A stretch of DNA of 64,000 nt. It comes from Dryocola sp. LX212 (GTDB lineage Bacteria; Pseudomonadota; Gammaproteobacteria; Enterobacterales; Enterobacteriaceae). The position numbers and the translations under genes are program-made. The notes under the pieces were generated by a model that ran no database searches, was not told the DNA's origin, and was given only the letters and a program-made list of their open reading frames with translations. The DNA is taken from positions 2,790,001 through 2,854,000 of the forward strand of contig CP167917.1 of NCBI GenBank assembly GCA_041504365.1, given 5' to 3'. Shown here in pieces: positions 45,680 to 53,654 of this stretch. The stretch's first letter is position 1, and each line of letters begins with the position of its first letter.

Positions 45680-47143
45680 CTATTTATGGCGCCACCAAGC
45701 GTACTTCTTGCCGATCCCCTCAGTCTTGAAGACTGTATGGATTTTCGGACCGGTAACTATTCTATCGCCAAATGATTTAGCAACAATGCCGAACGCTGCC
45801 ATATCTACCTTTGTCTGAGGTGATTTTTCAGTACCCCAGAAGCGGTGGCTTTCGATACGGTAATACAAACGGAGAATACGATGAGCAAACTCCATCACAT
45901 CTTCCCGGCTGCCGCCAAGCAAGCCAGCATTAAGCATTGTGCTGTTTCGGTTCTCACTCAGGAACGCGCTGTAAACCTGCCCGTGGTGGCTTTGCTTCAT
46001 CCAGACATCGTCGTAGGTTTTTGGCTCCGACCCTACATAGATGATGCCAGGTTGCATTTCTTCCCAAGGTTCACGCAGCATCTCAACGTCGGTGCCATCG
46101 GTACACCAGACGAACCTGATCTCTTTGTGCTCTCGAAGGTACTGGTAAATATGCAGCCAGCGGGCAAAATAAACACTCGTCTCAACAGGTGGAACAATAA
46201 CCAGCAAAGCACCATCTGGCGGCCGAACCACTTCATCTGCGAGCACAACAGCATCAGCTCCGCGAATAGATGATGCCCAGACTGATAATAGTGCCGGGTC
46301 AGCATTCATCTTCACCCCACGCTGTGGGTCTGGCTGGCTTGTCAGTAATGATGTGATCACTACGTTCCGCTGCTGGCGGAATTCGGCAAACCCGGTATAT
46401 CCGGCGTCTCGTCGCTCACCAAATATCTTCGCGTTGCATCGCTCAAGAGCTTCACGCTGTGGGCGAGGCACTGAACGCTCTACTGCTTCGTGCTCATCCA
46501 GCGAGTAAATCAGCTTTTCGGAACCGACCACATCGGCGAACGCCCACGTCGTTAGCCCGGCATTGTGAATGCGTAACGCCAGATCAGGATGCTCGTACAT
46601 CCCACGCCCGTAGACTGGGTCGAAACCACCAACCTTTTCGATGGCGCTGCGATGGTAATACAGCATAACGCCGCGCTGGCCGGTATAAGCCACGTGTTTA
46701 TCGTCCCGGTAAAGAACGGCCATATCGTTCAGCTTCTTTGGCCCTGCAAGGTCAAGAAACTGGTAAGCAAGATGTGGCTCAGGTGATTCGATATAGGGAA
46801 GATGCCAGTTAGCGGCTATGGGCCAAGCATCATCATCCCACAGAAAGAGATGCTCACATCCCGCGTCCAAGAGCGCTGCCAGACTGGCGTTCTTAGAAGC
46901 CACAATACCGCGTGATAACTCATGGCGAACCAGTTTCACGCCATCAGGAATTACTGCCGCAGGCTTTGACCCATCGTCTATCACAACCACCAGCGCACCA
47001 GAAGGGAGATGCTTCGTATGCTGCTCAATGGCACGCTTAAGCACTTCAGGTCTGTTATGAGTAGTTATGGCAATGCCAATGGACGAATGAGCAAAGTGTT
47101 CAGGACTATAAGTAACACCATCAACGATTACTGAGTGTTTCAT
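45680..47143 (-). CDS. Two-domain glycosyltransferase (family 2-like)
   Basis: A 487-residue protein. Residues 20-230 are a GT-A domain: IGIAITTHNRPEVLKRAIEQ, VVVIDDGS, SRGIVASKNASLAALLDAG, FLWDDDAWP (DxD-like metal site) and GGFDPVYGRGMYEHPDLALR. Residues 285-487 form a second domain with NADPALLSVWASSIRGADAVVLA and a C-terminal NAGLLGGSREDVMEFA, similar to nucleotide-sugar binding folds. No membrane segment. It sits between lysis and packaging genes, an unusual place; the acceptor is unknown. Confidence 0.75.
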   Translation of the reverse strand: MKHSVIVDGVTYSPEHFAHSSIGIAITTHNRPEVLKRAIEQHTKHLPSGALVVVIDDGSKPAAVIPDGVKLVRHELSRGIVASKNASLAALLDAGCEHLFLWDDDAWPIAANWHLPYIESPEPHLAYQFLDLAGPKKLNDMAVLYRDDKHVAYTGQRGVMLYYHRSAIEKVGGFDPVYGRGMYEHPDLALRIHNAGLTTWAFADVVGSEKLIYSLDEHEAVERSVPRPQREALERCNAKIFGERRDAGYTGFAEFRQQRNVVITSLLTSQPDPQRGVKMNADPALLSVWASSIRGADAVVLADEVVRPPDGALLVIVPPVETSVYFARWLHIYQYLREHKEIRFVWCTDGTDVEMLREPWEEMQPGIIYVGSEPKTYDDVWMKQSHHGQVYSAFLSENRNSTMLNAGLLGGSREDVMEFAHRILRLYYRIESHRFWGTEKSPQTKVDMAAFGIVAKSFGDRIVTGPKIHTVFKTEGIGKKYAWWRHK

Positions 47144-47348
47144 ATTTAATCCCTGTCCCTCCGCTATCTAGCTTCTTTGCATTGTTGCTCAATATGTACA
47201 CTCTGAATAAACACGCCCATTCTTTGAATGCTTTGAAAGGTGTTTCTCCTTTACCATTTATGAAACAAATTTCGCCCGGCGTCTTTTCAACAGAATCGCA
47301 ATTGAATATTTGCTCTCGTTTACACCAAGCTATTTTTGGCTTGTTCAT
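47121..47348 (-). CDS. Hypothetical 75-residue protein
   Basis: Begins MNKPKIAWCKREQIFNC with AAGGA about 8 bases upstream of the ATG at 47348, just after a structured leader. Contains ICFINGKGETPFKAFKEWA. Not recognised. It overlaps the glycosyltransferase start by 23 bases and may be translationally coupled to it. The open frame extends further upstream only through the hairpin. Confidence 0.6.
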   Translation of the reverse strand: MNKPKIAWCKREQIFNCDSVEKTPGEICFINGKGETPFKAFKEWACLFRVYILSNNAKKLDSGGTGIKYETLSNR

Positions 47349-47365
47349 GTGCGTTCCTTTTAGAC

Positions 47366-47419
47366 GTGAGCCTGTCGCACGGCAAAGCCGCCGAAAGTAA
47401 ACGGGTTGCCTAGGCTCAC
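47366..47419 (-). promoter_or_regulatory. Long-stem hairpin leader (shares a motif with 50528-50594)
   Basis: GTGAGCCT / AGGCTCAC encloses 38 bases and ends 17 bases before the start codon. On the minus strand the stem is preceded by AAAGTCTTTCAG. The same order, AGTCTTTCAG then GTGAGCCT stem then TAAAGGA ribosome site, occurs upstream of the TerB gene. Confidence 0.55.
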
Positions 47420-47458
47420 TGCTGAAAGACTTTCTTAGATGTGCGCGTGCGATGCGCA

Positions 47459-47483
47459 TAAAAAAGCCCCGCTAGTGCGAGGC
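47459..47483 (-). terminator. Intrinsic terminator
   Basis: GCCTCGC-ACTA-GCGGGGCTTTTTTAT on the minus strand, upstream of the leader at 47366-47419. Confidence 0.75.
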
Positions 47484-47525
47484 GAAGGTTTACTTTATAG
47501 AGCGAGCAGTTTATTAAATAAACAG

Positions 47526-47744
47526 TCAGCGGAGTTCGGCATCTAAAAATCCGCGAACAGCTGAAGGAGTTAAAGATCTGAGGTCAGCCTGAAGAAAAGA
47601 CGTTGCCTCAACCTCCTCATCATTTTTAGTCACCGAGTTTACGAATCTAATACCAACATCCCAAATTTCAACCCTGAAATGTCCTTCGGGATAATATGAT
47701 TTACCAATTTCAAATAATTCACTAATAGTCATAATATTGTTCAC
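47526..47744 (-). CDS. Hypothetical 72-residue phage protein
   Basis: Contains MTISELFEIGKSYYPEGHF and FLQADLRSLTPSAVRGFLDAEL. Not recognised. The GTG at 47744 has GAGGG about 7 bases upstream and is preferred over the ATG 12 bases further in. Lies between the Acb2-like gene and a terminator. Confidence 0.6.
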   Translation of the reverse strand: MNNIMTISELFEIGKSYYPEGHFRVEIWDVGIRFVNSVTKNDEEVEATSFLQADLRSLTPSAVRGFLDAELR

Positions 47745-47821
47745 GCTTAACCCTCTTAATCTACTTTGACATAAACAGGTTAGCATTATCACAGGCACTC
47801 AGTGAATGCCTGTTGTAATGC

Positions 47822-48058
47822 CTAACAGTCGTCGTCTGGCTGGGCAACAGAACGGCAGGCGAACATGCAGGCTTTCTGCATTTCAGTTTTAGCAATTGCA
47901 ACCCAACGCGGATCAGCGCCAGTTTCTTTTGCTGTATCCAGCAGGCTCAAAAAGTGCCGGCTGACATCCTTAAAACGGTTCATTACTTCGATGTCGCCAG
48001 GCGATAACGTGCGATAGCCCTTAATTGTGCTGCCGTCCTGCGGTTTTGCTTCACTCAT
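47822..48058 (-). CDS. Acb2/Tad1-like anti-CBASS protein
   Basis: A 78-residue protein. IKGYRTLSPGDIEVMNRFKD (residues about 12-31) and the second helix RWVAIAKTEMQKACMFACRSVAQP match the small helical-hairpin family of Acb2. Acb2 proteins are hexameric sponges that bind cyclic oligonucleotide signals and so block CBASS (and in some cases Thoeris) defence. The gene overlaps the Rz gene by 8 bases and is expressed with the late genes. The assignment rests on motif recognition. Confidence 0.7.
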   Translation of the reverse strand: MSEAKPQDGSTIKGYRTLSPGDIEVMNRFKDVSRHFLSLLDTAKETGADPRWVAIAKTEMQKACMFACRSVAQPDDDC

Positions 48059-48524
48059 TTGATTTTCCTGTCGGTTGGGATAGGCACTGCTGCCGGATGT
48101 ATTCCTGCAGGCCAGCTATTTGCTTTCCTGCTTTTTCGATACGCTGTCGTAGGGTGAAATAATCCCGTTCAGCGGCGTCAGTAAGTCGGGGGCCGGTAGC
48201 ATCATCCATGCTGGTGGCGCTGGTGGATTTGGACACTGGCTTGCAGGTGGCCGAGACGCGCAGCCGCTTAGCGCCAGCAGCAACATCGCGCTGCAGTTGC
48301 TCAATATTCGCTTTTGCACTTTCAAGCTCTCCTGTGTATTTGGCATCAAGCGCGGCTACGTCACGCTGTCGGGTTTTCAAATTCTCAATGGTGCTGGTAG
48401 CCTGCGCCAAATTTATTTCTGCCGACTCGGCGCGCCTCTTCTCATGAGCAGCTATTTTCGCAGTGACAACCATCATCACGATCAGCATGCCTACGGCGAA
48501 GGTTTTCCAGTTGAAGAATGTCAT
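48051..48524 (-). CDS. Rz: Inner-membrane spanin Rz
   Basis: A 157-residue type II membrane protein: one N-terminal transmembrane segment ([18 protein letters not shown], residues 8-25) followed by a long periplasmic coiled coil ([40 protein letters not shown]). With Rz1 it spans the periplasm and fuses the membranes at lysis. Rz1 is encoded inside it in another frame. Confidence 0.9.
   Translation of the reverse strand: MTFFNWKTFAVGMLIVMMVVTAKIAAHEKRRAESAEINLAQATSTIENLKTRQRDVAALDAKYTGELESAKANIEQLQRDVAAGAKRLRVSATCKPVSKSTSATSMDDATGPRLTDAAERDYFTLRQRIEKAGKQIAGLQEYIRQQCLSQPTGKSNE
48116..48319 (-). CDS. Rz1: Outer-membrane spanin lipoprotein Rz1 (embedded)
   Basis: A 67-residue lipoprotein entirely inside Rz in the +1-type frame. 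Lipobox LLALSGC, then a Pro-rich mature chain ([17 protein letters not shown]) and the family ending [10 protein letters not shown]. The GTG at 48319 has AGGAG about 9 bases upstream. Nested Rz/Rz1 is the lambda arrangement. Confidence 0.9.
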   Translation of the reverse strand: MQKRILSNCSAMLLLALSGCASRPPASQCPNPPAPPAWMMLPAPDLLTPLNGIISPYDSVSKKQESK

Positions 48525-49135
48525 ACCACCAGCGCCGCCCGCGCTCTGTTGTAGCGAGCTTTGCGGTCTTCAATACCGTTCAGGCCGCCGTTGATAATGC
48601 GTGTAACCCGGTTAACGTCGGCACCATATGCCATACAGCCTTTTGACGTGTAGAACCACGCCGCCGAGCGCGCCGCCTGCAATTCCTGCTCGAGTTGCTC
48701 TGGTGCGGAAACCAGATCGAGCTTTAAAGCAGCACCGCAGAAACGGTAGTTTTCAAGGCCTGTTATTTGAATAAGACCTCGCCCGCGATACTTCCAGCCA
48801 TCGCCCGCAGCTTTATTGCCAAGCCGGTTGCTGTATACCAGATTGGCGATAGCATCCTGCCGGGCCGCCTGCTGGGTCGTTCTGCCCAGGGCATTAGCCT
48901 GCTGTTGTGTGATGCGCTTGCCGAACGTGGCCTCTAGCGCAGCCGGGGTGTAGTTCAGGCTCTCTACTACTGCGGAGAAGCCACCTGACTCGTGACCGAC
49001 CTGGGCAATAAACATTGCCTGATCCACCGGGGCCGTAATGCCAAACTCTCGCATCGCTGCATCTACTGCCGGAAACCAGCGCGCGGCCAGCCCGGCGCTG
49101 ATGGCAGCCGCCCGTTGAAATTGTTGTTGGTTCAA
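48521..49135 (-). CDS. Endolysin, glycoside hydrolase family 19
   Basis: A 204-residue chitinase-19/lysozyme-like muramidase. Catalytic Glu49 is in [27 protein letters not shown] (about 113-130) is the family's most conserved block, and [12 protein letters not shown] lies near the end. No signal peptide, so release depends on a holin. It overlaps Rz by four bases. Confidence 0.9.
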   Translation of the reverse strand: MNQQQFQRAAAISAGLAARWFPAVDAAMREFGITAPVDQAMFIAQVGHESGGFSAVVESLNYTPAALEATFGKRITQQQANALGRTTQQAARQDAIANLVYSNRLGNKAAGDGWKYRGRGLIQITGLENYRFCGAALKLDLVSAPEQLEQELQAARSAAWFYTSKGCMAYGADVNRVTRIINGGLNGIEDRKARYNRARAALVV

Positions 49136-49137
49136 AG

Positions 49138-49413
49138 CTAACTCCTGACTACCGTCTGAGCTATGTTTCCGCGGGCTCGCCAGACGGCTACGCAGATAGT
49201 GAAGTTAAGCAGCAGCTCTGCCGGGTCAACATGGATGTATTGCCCGAACCAGATGCGGAAAGAGATATAGCCAGCTGCCAGAATGATGATGTAAGCAAGC
49301 AATGCCATTAGGCGGCGGTGTCGTCGCCCGTTTCTCTGGAAGAACATAAGCCGGATCGCAATCAACATGCACACGGCAGCATTGGCATTAAGCAGGAGCG
49401 ATTCCCACGTCAT
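49138..49413 (-). CDS. Holin-like membrane protein
   Basis: A 91-residue protein with three hydrophobic segments (about 5-22, 37-54 and 68-80) and a basic loop RNGRRHRR between the first two. Size, topology and place beside the endolysin fit a holin or antiholin. Confidence 0.75.
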   Translation of the reverse strand: MTWESLLLNANAAVCMLIAIRLMFFQRNGRRHRRLMALLAYIIILAAGYISFRIWFGQYIHVDPAELLLNFTICVAVWRARGNIAQTVVRS

Positions 49414-49808
49414 TCACCACCTCCCTCCAGCTTTGGGCTGGCGGTCTTTGATTTAGAGAGAATGCGCAGAAGAACAACGACTGAGATTGTGGAAGCCACC
49501 AGCGCGCCGATAGCTGGCGACACCTTAACGTGTACTGGTGGGGTAAGAACGCCCAGGGCAGCATTAAGCAGCCCCGCAAGAATTTCCGACGCGGTGCCGG
49601 CGAAGAACACCCCGCCGATAAACGAAATAAGCGCGAAGATGATTTGCTTCCAGATCCGGTGCTCTTCTGCAGTAAGGACGTACATTGCCGCGCCAGCAAG
49701 AGCGCAGAGCATCACTGCTGGAGTGGCTTCCGGGAACATGGCGGCAAACGTCACCCCTGTCGTTCCGGAGGTCACCACCGCAGCGACAGTGAGTGATTCA
49801 GCAGACAT
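49410..49808 (-). CDS. Holin
   Basis: A 132-residue membrane protein with three to four hydrophobic segments (FAAMFPEATPAVMLCALAGAAMYVL by position 20-45, 55-75, 80-90 and 100-118), ending in a charged tail SKSKTASPKLEGG. It resembles putative holins encoded before GH19 endolysins. It overlaps the next membrane gene by four bases, so the two probably form a holin pair. Confidence 0.75.
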   Translation of the reverse strand: MSAESLTVAAVVTSGTTGVTFAAMFPEATPAVMLCALAGAAMYVLTAEEHRIWKQIIFALISFIGGVFFAGTASEILAGLLNAALGVLTPPVHVKVSPAIGALVASTISVVVLLRILSKSKTASPKLEGGGE

Positions 49809-49827
49809 ATTGCGTGCGCCTCAAATG

Positions 49828-49852
49828 AAAAAGCCCCGGCAAAGGCCAGGGC
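49828..49852 (-). terminator. Intrinsic terminator before the holin genes
   Basis: GCCCTGGC-CTTT-GCCGGGGCTTTTTCA on the minus strand (one G-U pair). Confidence 0.75.
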
Positions 49853-49932
49853 AAAGGGATGATTCGTTATAAGTTACGACTGTATTTTAACTCTCTGTCA
49901 AAGGCACCCTTTCAGTTGCCTTTTGCGGAAAG

Positions 49933-50088
49933 CTATTTGTCTTTATTGACCAGTGGCCAAAGCAAAGCAACGACGCCAGTCACCAGCACACCATCAGCCA
50001 GCATGGACATCATCTTGCCAGTGAAGTCGATAGCCACCACCAGGAACAACAGCACAGCGGCAGCGGCCCAGCGGAGTTTGCCTGTCAC
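49933..50088 (-). CDS. Small membrane protein (51 residues, GTG start)
   Basis: Reads MTGKLRWAAAAVLLFLVVAI then DFTGKMMSML and a second hydrophobic stretch VLVTGVVALLWPLV, ending NKDK. Two likely transmembrane helices. The GTG overlaps the TerB stop as GTGA, so it is translationally coupled. Its place before the holins suggests a lysis-related role; no family recognised. Confidence 0.7.
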   Translation of the reverse strand: MTGKLRWAAAAVLLFLVVAIDFTGKMMSMLADGVLVTGVVALLWPLVNKDK

Positions 50089-50510
50089 AGATAGGCGTCC
50101 AGAGACAGCTGCAGAGACTGAGCAATCTTCTTCAGCTGCTTTTCTTCATCTTTACCAATACCGTCGTTATCAGCAACGTCCAGGCACAGGCAAAGCACGT
50201 CAACCGCGTCAGGTGTACCAGCAACATCTGCCAGCTCGCGCATAGCCTGAGCATTTGCAGATCGTGGTGACGCTTCGTACTGCGCGCGAATATTGCTGCT
50301 CATGCTGGCGATTTCACCCGCAAATGCAGAGAACGCTGGTTTTGCCTGTATTGTCTTTTCCAGCGTTGCGATTTCAGATGCGTCGCAAGTTTCATCAGCG
50401 TAAGCAATGGAGTAACAACCCCAAACGGTAGCTTCTACTGCATCGCGATTTTCCATCTTCTTAACTTCAACCATCGCTTTACGTGCTTTCTTCTTGAACA
50501 AACCAAACAT
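50085..50510 (-). CDS. TerB-family protein
   Basis: A 141-residue cytoplasmic helical protein of the TerB fold: EATVWGCYSIAYADETCDASEIATLEKTI and DVLCLCLDVADNDGIGKDEEKQLKKIA, each with an acidic metal-binding helix. Chromosomal TerB is linked to tellurite resistance and phage inhibition; prophage copies at this place are common and of unknown use. It is the first gene after the Q-controlled terminators. Confidence 0.82.
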   Translation of the reverse strand: MFGLFKKKARKAMVEVKKMENRDAVEATVWGCYSIAYADETCDASEIATLEKTIQAKPAFSAFAGEIASMSSNIRAQYEASPRSANAQAMRELADVAGTPDAVDVLCLCLDVADNDGIGKDEEKQLKKIAQSLQLSLDAYL

Positions 50511-50527
50511 AGTGACCTTCCTTTAGT

Positions 50528-50594
50528 GGTGAGCCTTACGCTCAGAGTGGACAGCCCGCAGACGAGGTCACACTGACCACTGCTAAGGCTCACC
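50528..50594 (-). promoter_or_regulatory. Long-stem hairpin leader of the TerB gene
   Basis: Exact 11-base inverted repeat GGTGAGCCTTA / TAAGGCTCACC encloses 45 bases and ends 17 bases before the start codon. On the minus strand it is preceded by GAGTCTTTCAG and followed by the ribosome site TAAAGGA, the same pattern as at 47366-47419. Confidence 0.6.
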
Positions 50595-50640
50595 CTGAAA
50601 GACTCTGCGGTTTAATGCGCCGAGCGTGGCGCAGATATGA

Positions 50641-50700
50641 AAAAGGCCCGCCGAAGCGAGCCTGTAATACGCAAAAACCCCGCCGGAGCGAGGTTTTTTG
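50641..50700 (-). terminator. Two tandem terminators downstream of Q
   Basis: Minus strand: CCTCGC-TCC-GGCGGGGTTTTTG (50700-50674) and GGCTCGC-TTC-GGCGGGCCTTTTT (50663-50641). They lie between Q and the first late gene, where lambdoid phages have the terminator that Q overcomes. The late promoter should be in 50701-50735; I could not fix its elements. Confidence 0.82.
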
Positions 50701-50735
50701 ATTTAATAAGTGCTGTGTCGTTGTGACCACTCTTA

Positions 50736-51152
50736 TCAGATTACTAAACTATTTGCGGACCGCACTAATACTTTTTCACTTTCTGTTTCCGGGTCCATTT
50801 CAAGCCTGATATCCAGCATCGCCAGGCAGCCATCTATAAAGCCTTCCGCCATCTGAATTTCTATCCTGATAATCTTCTCATCCTTCTTTCTGGCCTTCGC
50901 CATCTTGCGCTTCGATATACCGAGGATGTAATGCGCCACCAGCAGTGAATGTTCGTATGGCTTTTTCTTCTGAAGCTTCGCCATGCAACTCTCAATGATC
51001 AGGCCATCGTCATCAGTGCAGGACAGGCGACTGGAGCTGCTTTGCGGTAGGAGGCCTTTGAACCCGGCGGCAATCGGAGAATAATCAACGTTCGAACCTT
51101 CACTGGCAGCCCAGCCGCCCCAACGCTCTAAAACCTTCTGAATATCACGCAT
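50736..51152 (-). CDS. Q: Late antiterminator Q
   Basis: A 138-residue protein of the phage antitermination Q family: VLERWGGWAASE at the N-terminus, VDYSPIAAGFKGLLP, LSCTDDDGLIIESCMAKL and HYILGISKRKMAKA. It lets RNA polymerase pass the terminators downstream and so switches on the late operon. The ATG at 51152 has GGAG 8 bases upstream and overlaps the previous gene by 8 bases. Confidence 0.9.
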   Translation of the reverse strand: MRDIQKVLERWGGWAASEGSNVDYSPIAAGFKGLLPQSSSSRLSCTDDDGLIIESCMAKLQKKKPYEHSLLVAHYILGISKRKMAKARKKDEKIIRIEIQMAEGFIDGCLAMLDIRLEMDPETESEKVLVRSANSLVI

Positions 51153-52167
51153 TTTTTTCTCCACTATTCTTTTTTTCTGTACCGATCACGCCGATTGCCA
51201 GCACGCGGTCCAGGAACTTGATCACCAGCTGTGTCTGGTTGCCATATTTCTCTTCAAATGCCGCGGTATCAGCGTGTAACTCGTCGTGATGCTTTCTGCA
51301 CAAAGGGATCACAAACAGGTCATGCGCTTTGGTACCCATTCCACCCATACCGGAGCCAATAAGATGGTGGGGATCGTCTGCCTGCTGGTTGCAGCACATG
51401 CAAGGCTGCTGCTTTACCCAGCGGGTGTACTTCTCATTCTCCCAGCGGCGGCGCTTCGGTCGCAACATGAAGGATTCAGGTGTCTCGGGGTCTGCCTTGA
51501 GCGCCAGTACCTTCTTCGCCTTCTCCTGCACGATGCTGGTGGCCGGTAACTCGTGGACTATGTCGCTCTCCCTGGATACTGACGGAATTCTAAGTTTTGG
51601 CATGCGCAGCGCGCGGCGGGCCATATCTTCCGGCAGCGCGTCCACAATCTCCATATTCAGTGCCCACCAGCAGAGCTCCGGGAGTGTCAGGACATGGCTC
51701 TCATCAAACAAAAGGTTGATGCGCGCGGTATCGATAATCCAGGCTGTGACGTTCGTCCTGGCCATAGCCACCAGCTTTTCTGTGTAGTGGTCGTGGATCA
51801 TGTTATCGCAGTGCCAGCACAGGCGCAGCGCGCCGGTGTGGAAGCGGGCCGTTTTAATCTGGTTGGAGTGGTAATCCGATCCTGCCCACTGGCAGTCATC
51901 AGATTGTCTCAGCAGCCAGGACTCGAGCGTATTAATGCCGCCCGCCGCGCTGATCACTTTAGGACTGTCAAAGAAGGCAGTTAGTGCCGGATCATCACCC
52001 AGGGCCTGGCGCGCCGCTGGCAATTCACCCGAAGCAACCCCGCTCATGTATTCAGGGGCCCTGTCGATAAGAACGCGGTCATAAAATAATGGGAATAACT
52101 CGGGGCCAGGGCGAAGCATCACCACGCCGAGCTCACGAACGATCACCGGTTTAAGCAAAGCCCTCAT
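51145..52167 (-). CDS. DUF968 protein with C-terminal HNH-like zinc domain
   Basis: A 340-residue protein. The C-terminal third has QPCMCCNQQADDPHHLIG and HDLFVIPLCRKHHDELH, the CxxC...HH...H pattern of DUF968/Ref-type HNH nucleases. The N-terminal part contains LCWHCDNMIHDHY. Common in the nin region of lambdoid phages; Ref of P1 is a RecA-dependent relative. The ATG at 52167 overlaps the upstream stop as ATGA. Confidence 0.82.
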   Translation of the reverse strand: MRALLKPVIVRELGVVMLRPGPELFPLFYDRVLIDRAPEYMSGVASGELPAARQALGDDPALTAFFDSPKVISAAGGINTLESWLLRQSDDCQWAGSDYHSNQIKTARFHTGALRLCWHCDNMIHDHYTEKLVAMARTNVTAWIIDTARINLLFDESHVLTLPELCWWALNMEIVDALPEDMARRALRMPKLRIPSVSRESDIVHELPATSIVQEKAKKVLALKADPETPESFMLRPKRRRWENEKYTRWVKQQPCMCCNQQADDPHHLIGSGMGGMGTKAHDLFVIPLCRKHHDELHADTAAFEEKYGNQTQLVIKFLDRVLAIGVIGTEKKNSGEKNA

Positions 52168-52883
52168 ACTGAACCGCCCTGCTGTAGATGTTCCGCCCAT
52201 AGCCCGGCAATCCACTTAACGCCTTTCGGAGTGAAGCGAGGCTGTGCAAATGCATATCTGTTGGCGTTGGCTGTTCCTGTTTTGATCTCAAAGCGCCCAG
52301 CTTCCGTATGCCGCTGATGTGGGGTGAGCATATTATTCAGGCGATACATGATGTGCTTATCCATCAGGAACAGCCGGAAGTCTGACTCCCTGGCATTAAG
52401 CAGCTTGGCCACCTGTCTGAACGTCAGCGATCCCTTAGCCTCCACATACTGATCGACAAATTCTACTTTCGGCGCCGCAATCAGAAGCTGATTCTCCAGC
52501 TGCTGTTTTTGCTCAGCAAGATCGGCAGCCAGTCGAAGCGCTTCAGGTAAAGATTGTGGTATCGACCCACCCCTCTCCAGTTCCTGCCAGCGATCCACTA
52601 CAGCCGCAGTAAACTCAGGAGACAGACGCGCAACCAGGACCAGGCAATCTCGTTTTTCAAACCAGTACTCTTCATACCACTGGCCGTTTTGTTCATGTTG
52701 ATAGGGGGTGTGCGCCAACGGCGCGCTTAAAATACCACCAGCGGCGAGCCGTTCGGCCGAACGTTTTACATCACCATGTTTGCTCTGCACCAGCTTCGCT
52801 ATCTCTCTGGATGACATCAGCTTTCCGCTCATGGCTGCGTGGTGCTTTGGGCATACTGGAATGACATTCATCATCTGTTGCAT
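52164..52883 (-). CDS. Phage antirepressor (KilA-C type)
   Basis: A 239-residue protein. The N-terminal domain is Rha-like (MSSREIAKLVQSKHGDVKRS... YWFEKRDCLVLVARLSPEFTAAVVDRWQELE), and the C-terminal domain is KilA-C (LTFRQVAKLLNARESDFRLFL, RFTPKGVKWIAGLW). Such proteins can counter the lysogenic repressor or regulate host genes. I chose the ATG at 52883, with GGAG 6 bases upstream. Confidence 0.82.
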   Translation of the reverse strand: MQQMMNVIPVCPKHHAAMSGKLMSSREIAKLVQSKHGDVKRSAERLAAGGILSAPLAHTPYQHEQNGQWYEEYWFEKRDCLVLVARLSPEFTAAVVDRWQELERGGSIPQSLPEALRLAADLAEQKQQLENQLLIAAPKVEFVDQYVEAKGSLTFRQVAKLLNARESDFRLFLMDKHIMYRLNNMLTPHQRHTEAGRFEIKTGTANANRYAFAQPRFTPKGVKWIAGLWAEHLQQGGSV

Positions 52884-52897
52884 ACGTTCTCCACTTT

Positions 52898-53299
52898 TCA
52901 TTGACCGACGGCTGCACCCGTTACGGTCTCGTTGATAAATTCGCGAATAGTTACCTCCGCGCTCCCCTTTGCTATCACCGGACCCCAACTCACTTCCATG
53001 TGCTTAATCTGGCAGTCATCGTCCCAGACTCTGGCATTCGTCAGTGAGTCAAACAGCGCCTTGAGGTAGTTGTCCATATCGCGGCGCTGTCTGGTCGGCG
53101 GGAAGAGCACCACGTTGACCGACAGATCGCCCAACATCGGCTGTGGGATCCGGTTGAGTTGGGTCACTACTGATGCAAAGGCCGCCTTACGGAACTTGCG
53201 CCCACCTTCGCTGACCAGGTGGCGACCTTTTAACGGCCCCTTATTTGGGGCGCGCCAGTACGTGTTTACGCTTGGTGGGAATGGCAGGGTAAGTTTCAT
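52898..53299 (-). CDS. rusA: Holliday junction resolvase RusA
   Basis: A 133-residue dimeric endonuclease that cuts Holliday junctions. LPFPPSVNTYWR at the start and RRDMDNYLKALFDSLTNARVWDDDCQI carry the catalytic aspartates (about 75-95). Typical nin-region gene. It overlaps the next gene upstream by four bases. Confidence 0.93.
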   Translation of the reverse strand: MKLTLPFPPSVNTYWRAPNKGPLKGRHLVSEGGRKFRKAAFASVVTQLNRIPQPMLGDLSVNVVLFPPTRQRRDMDNYLKALFDSLTNARVWDDDCQIKHMEVSWGPVIAKGSAEVTIREFINETVTGAAVGQ

Positions 53300-53646
53300 G
53301 CCGGCTCCCCTTTTGGCTCGTAGCGACTCAGCAGCTCGGCGGCGCGCTCCGCTGATCCAACATTGCAGGCAAACAAATCACGCAGGACGGCCAGCGCCTC
53401 GTCTCGCTGCTGCGATGGTGTCTGGCTGCCTACGATCTGAATGCCCCTGGCCTTCCCTTTGCTGATGGTTATGAAGCCCTTCCGTTTCAGCGCCTGCAGG
53501 TGAACAGTAGCCGCGTTCGCCGAACTGAAGCCCATGAGCTCAGCCACTTCGCTATTGGTCGGCGGAAACCCGTTCCGGTTATGAAAGTCGTTAATCAGGG
53601 CCAGCACTTCCTGCTGACGAGGTGATAGCTTGTTTTTATCTTCCAC
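53296..53646 (-). CDS. LexA-type winged-helix DNA-binding protein
   Basis: A 116-residue protein. Residues 7-65 (LSPRQQEVLALINDFHNRNG, FPPTNSEVAELMGFSSANAA) match the DNA-binding domain of LexA; the S24 protease domain is absent and replaced by a short helical tail. It may compete with or mimic LexA at SOS boxes, such as the one at 24837-24856, but its target is unknown. Confidence 0.75.
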   Translation of the reverse strand: MEDKNKLSPRQQEVLALINDFHNRNGFPPTNSEVAELMGFSSANAATVHLQALKRKGFITISKGKARGIQIVGSQTPSQQRDEALAVLRDLFACNVGSAERAAELLSRYEPKGEPA

Positions 53647-53654
53647 TGTTCCTC

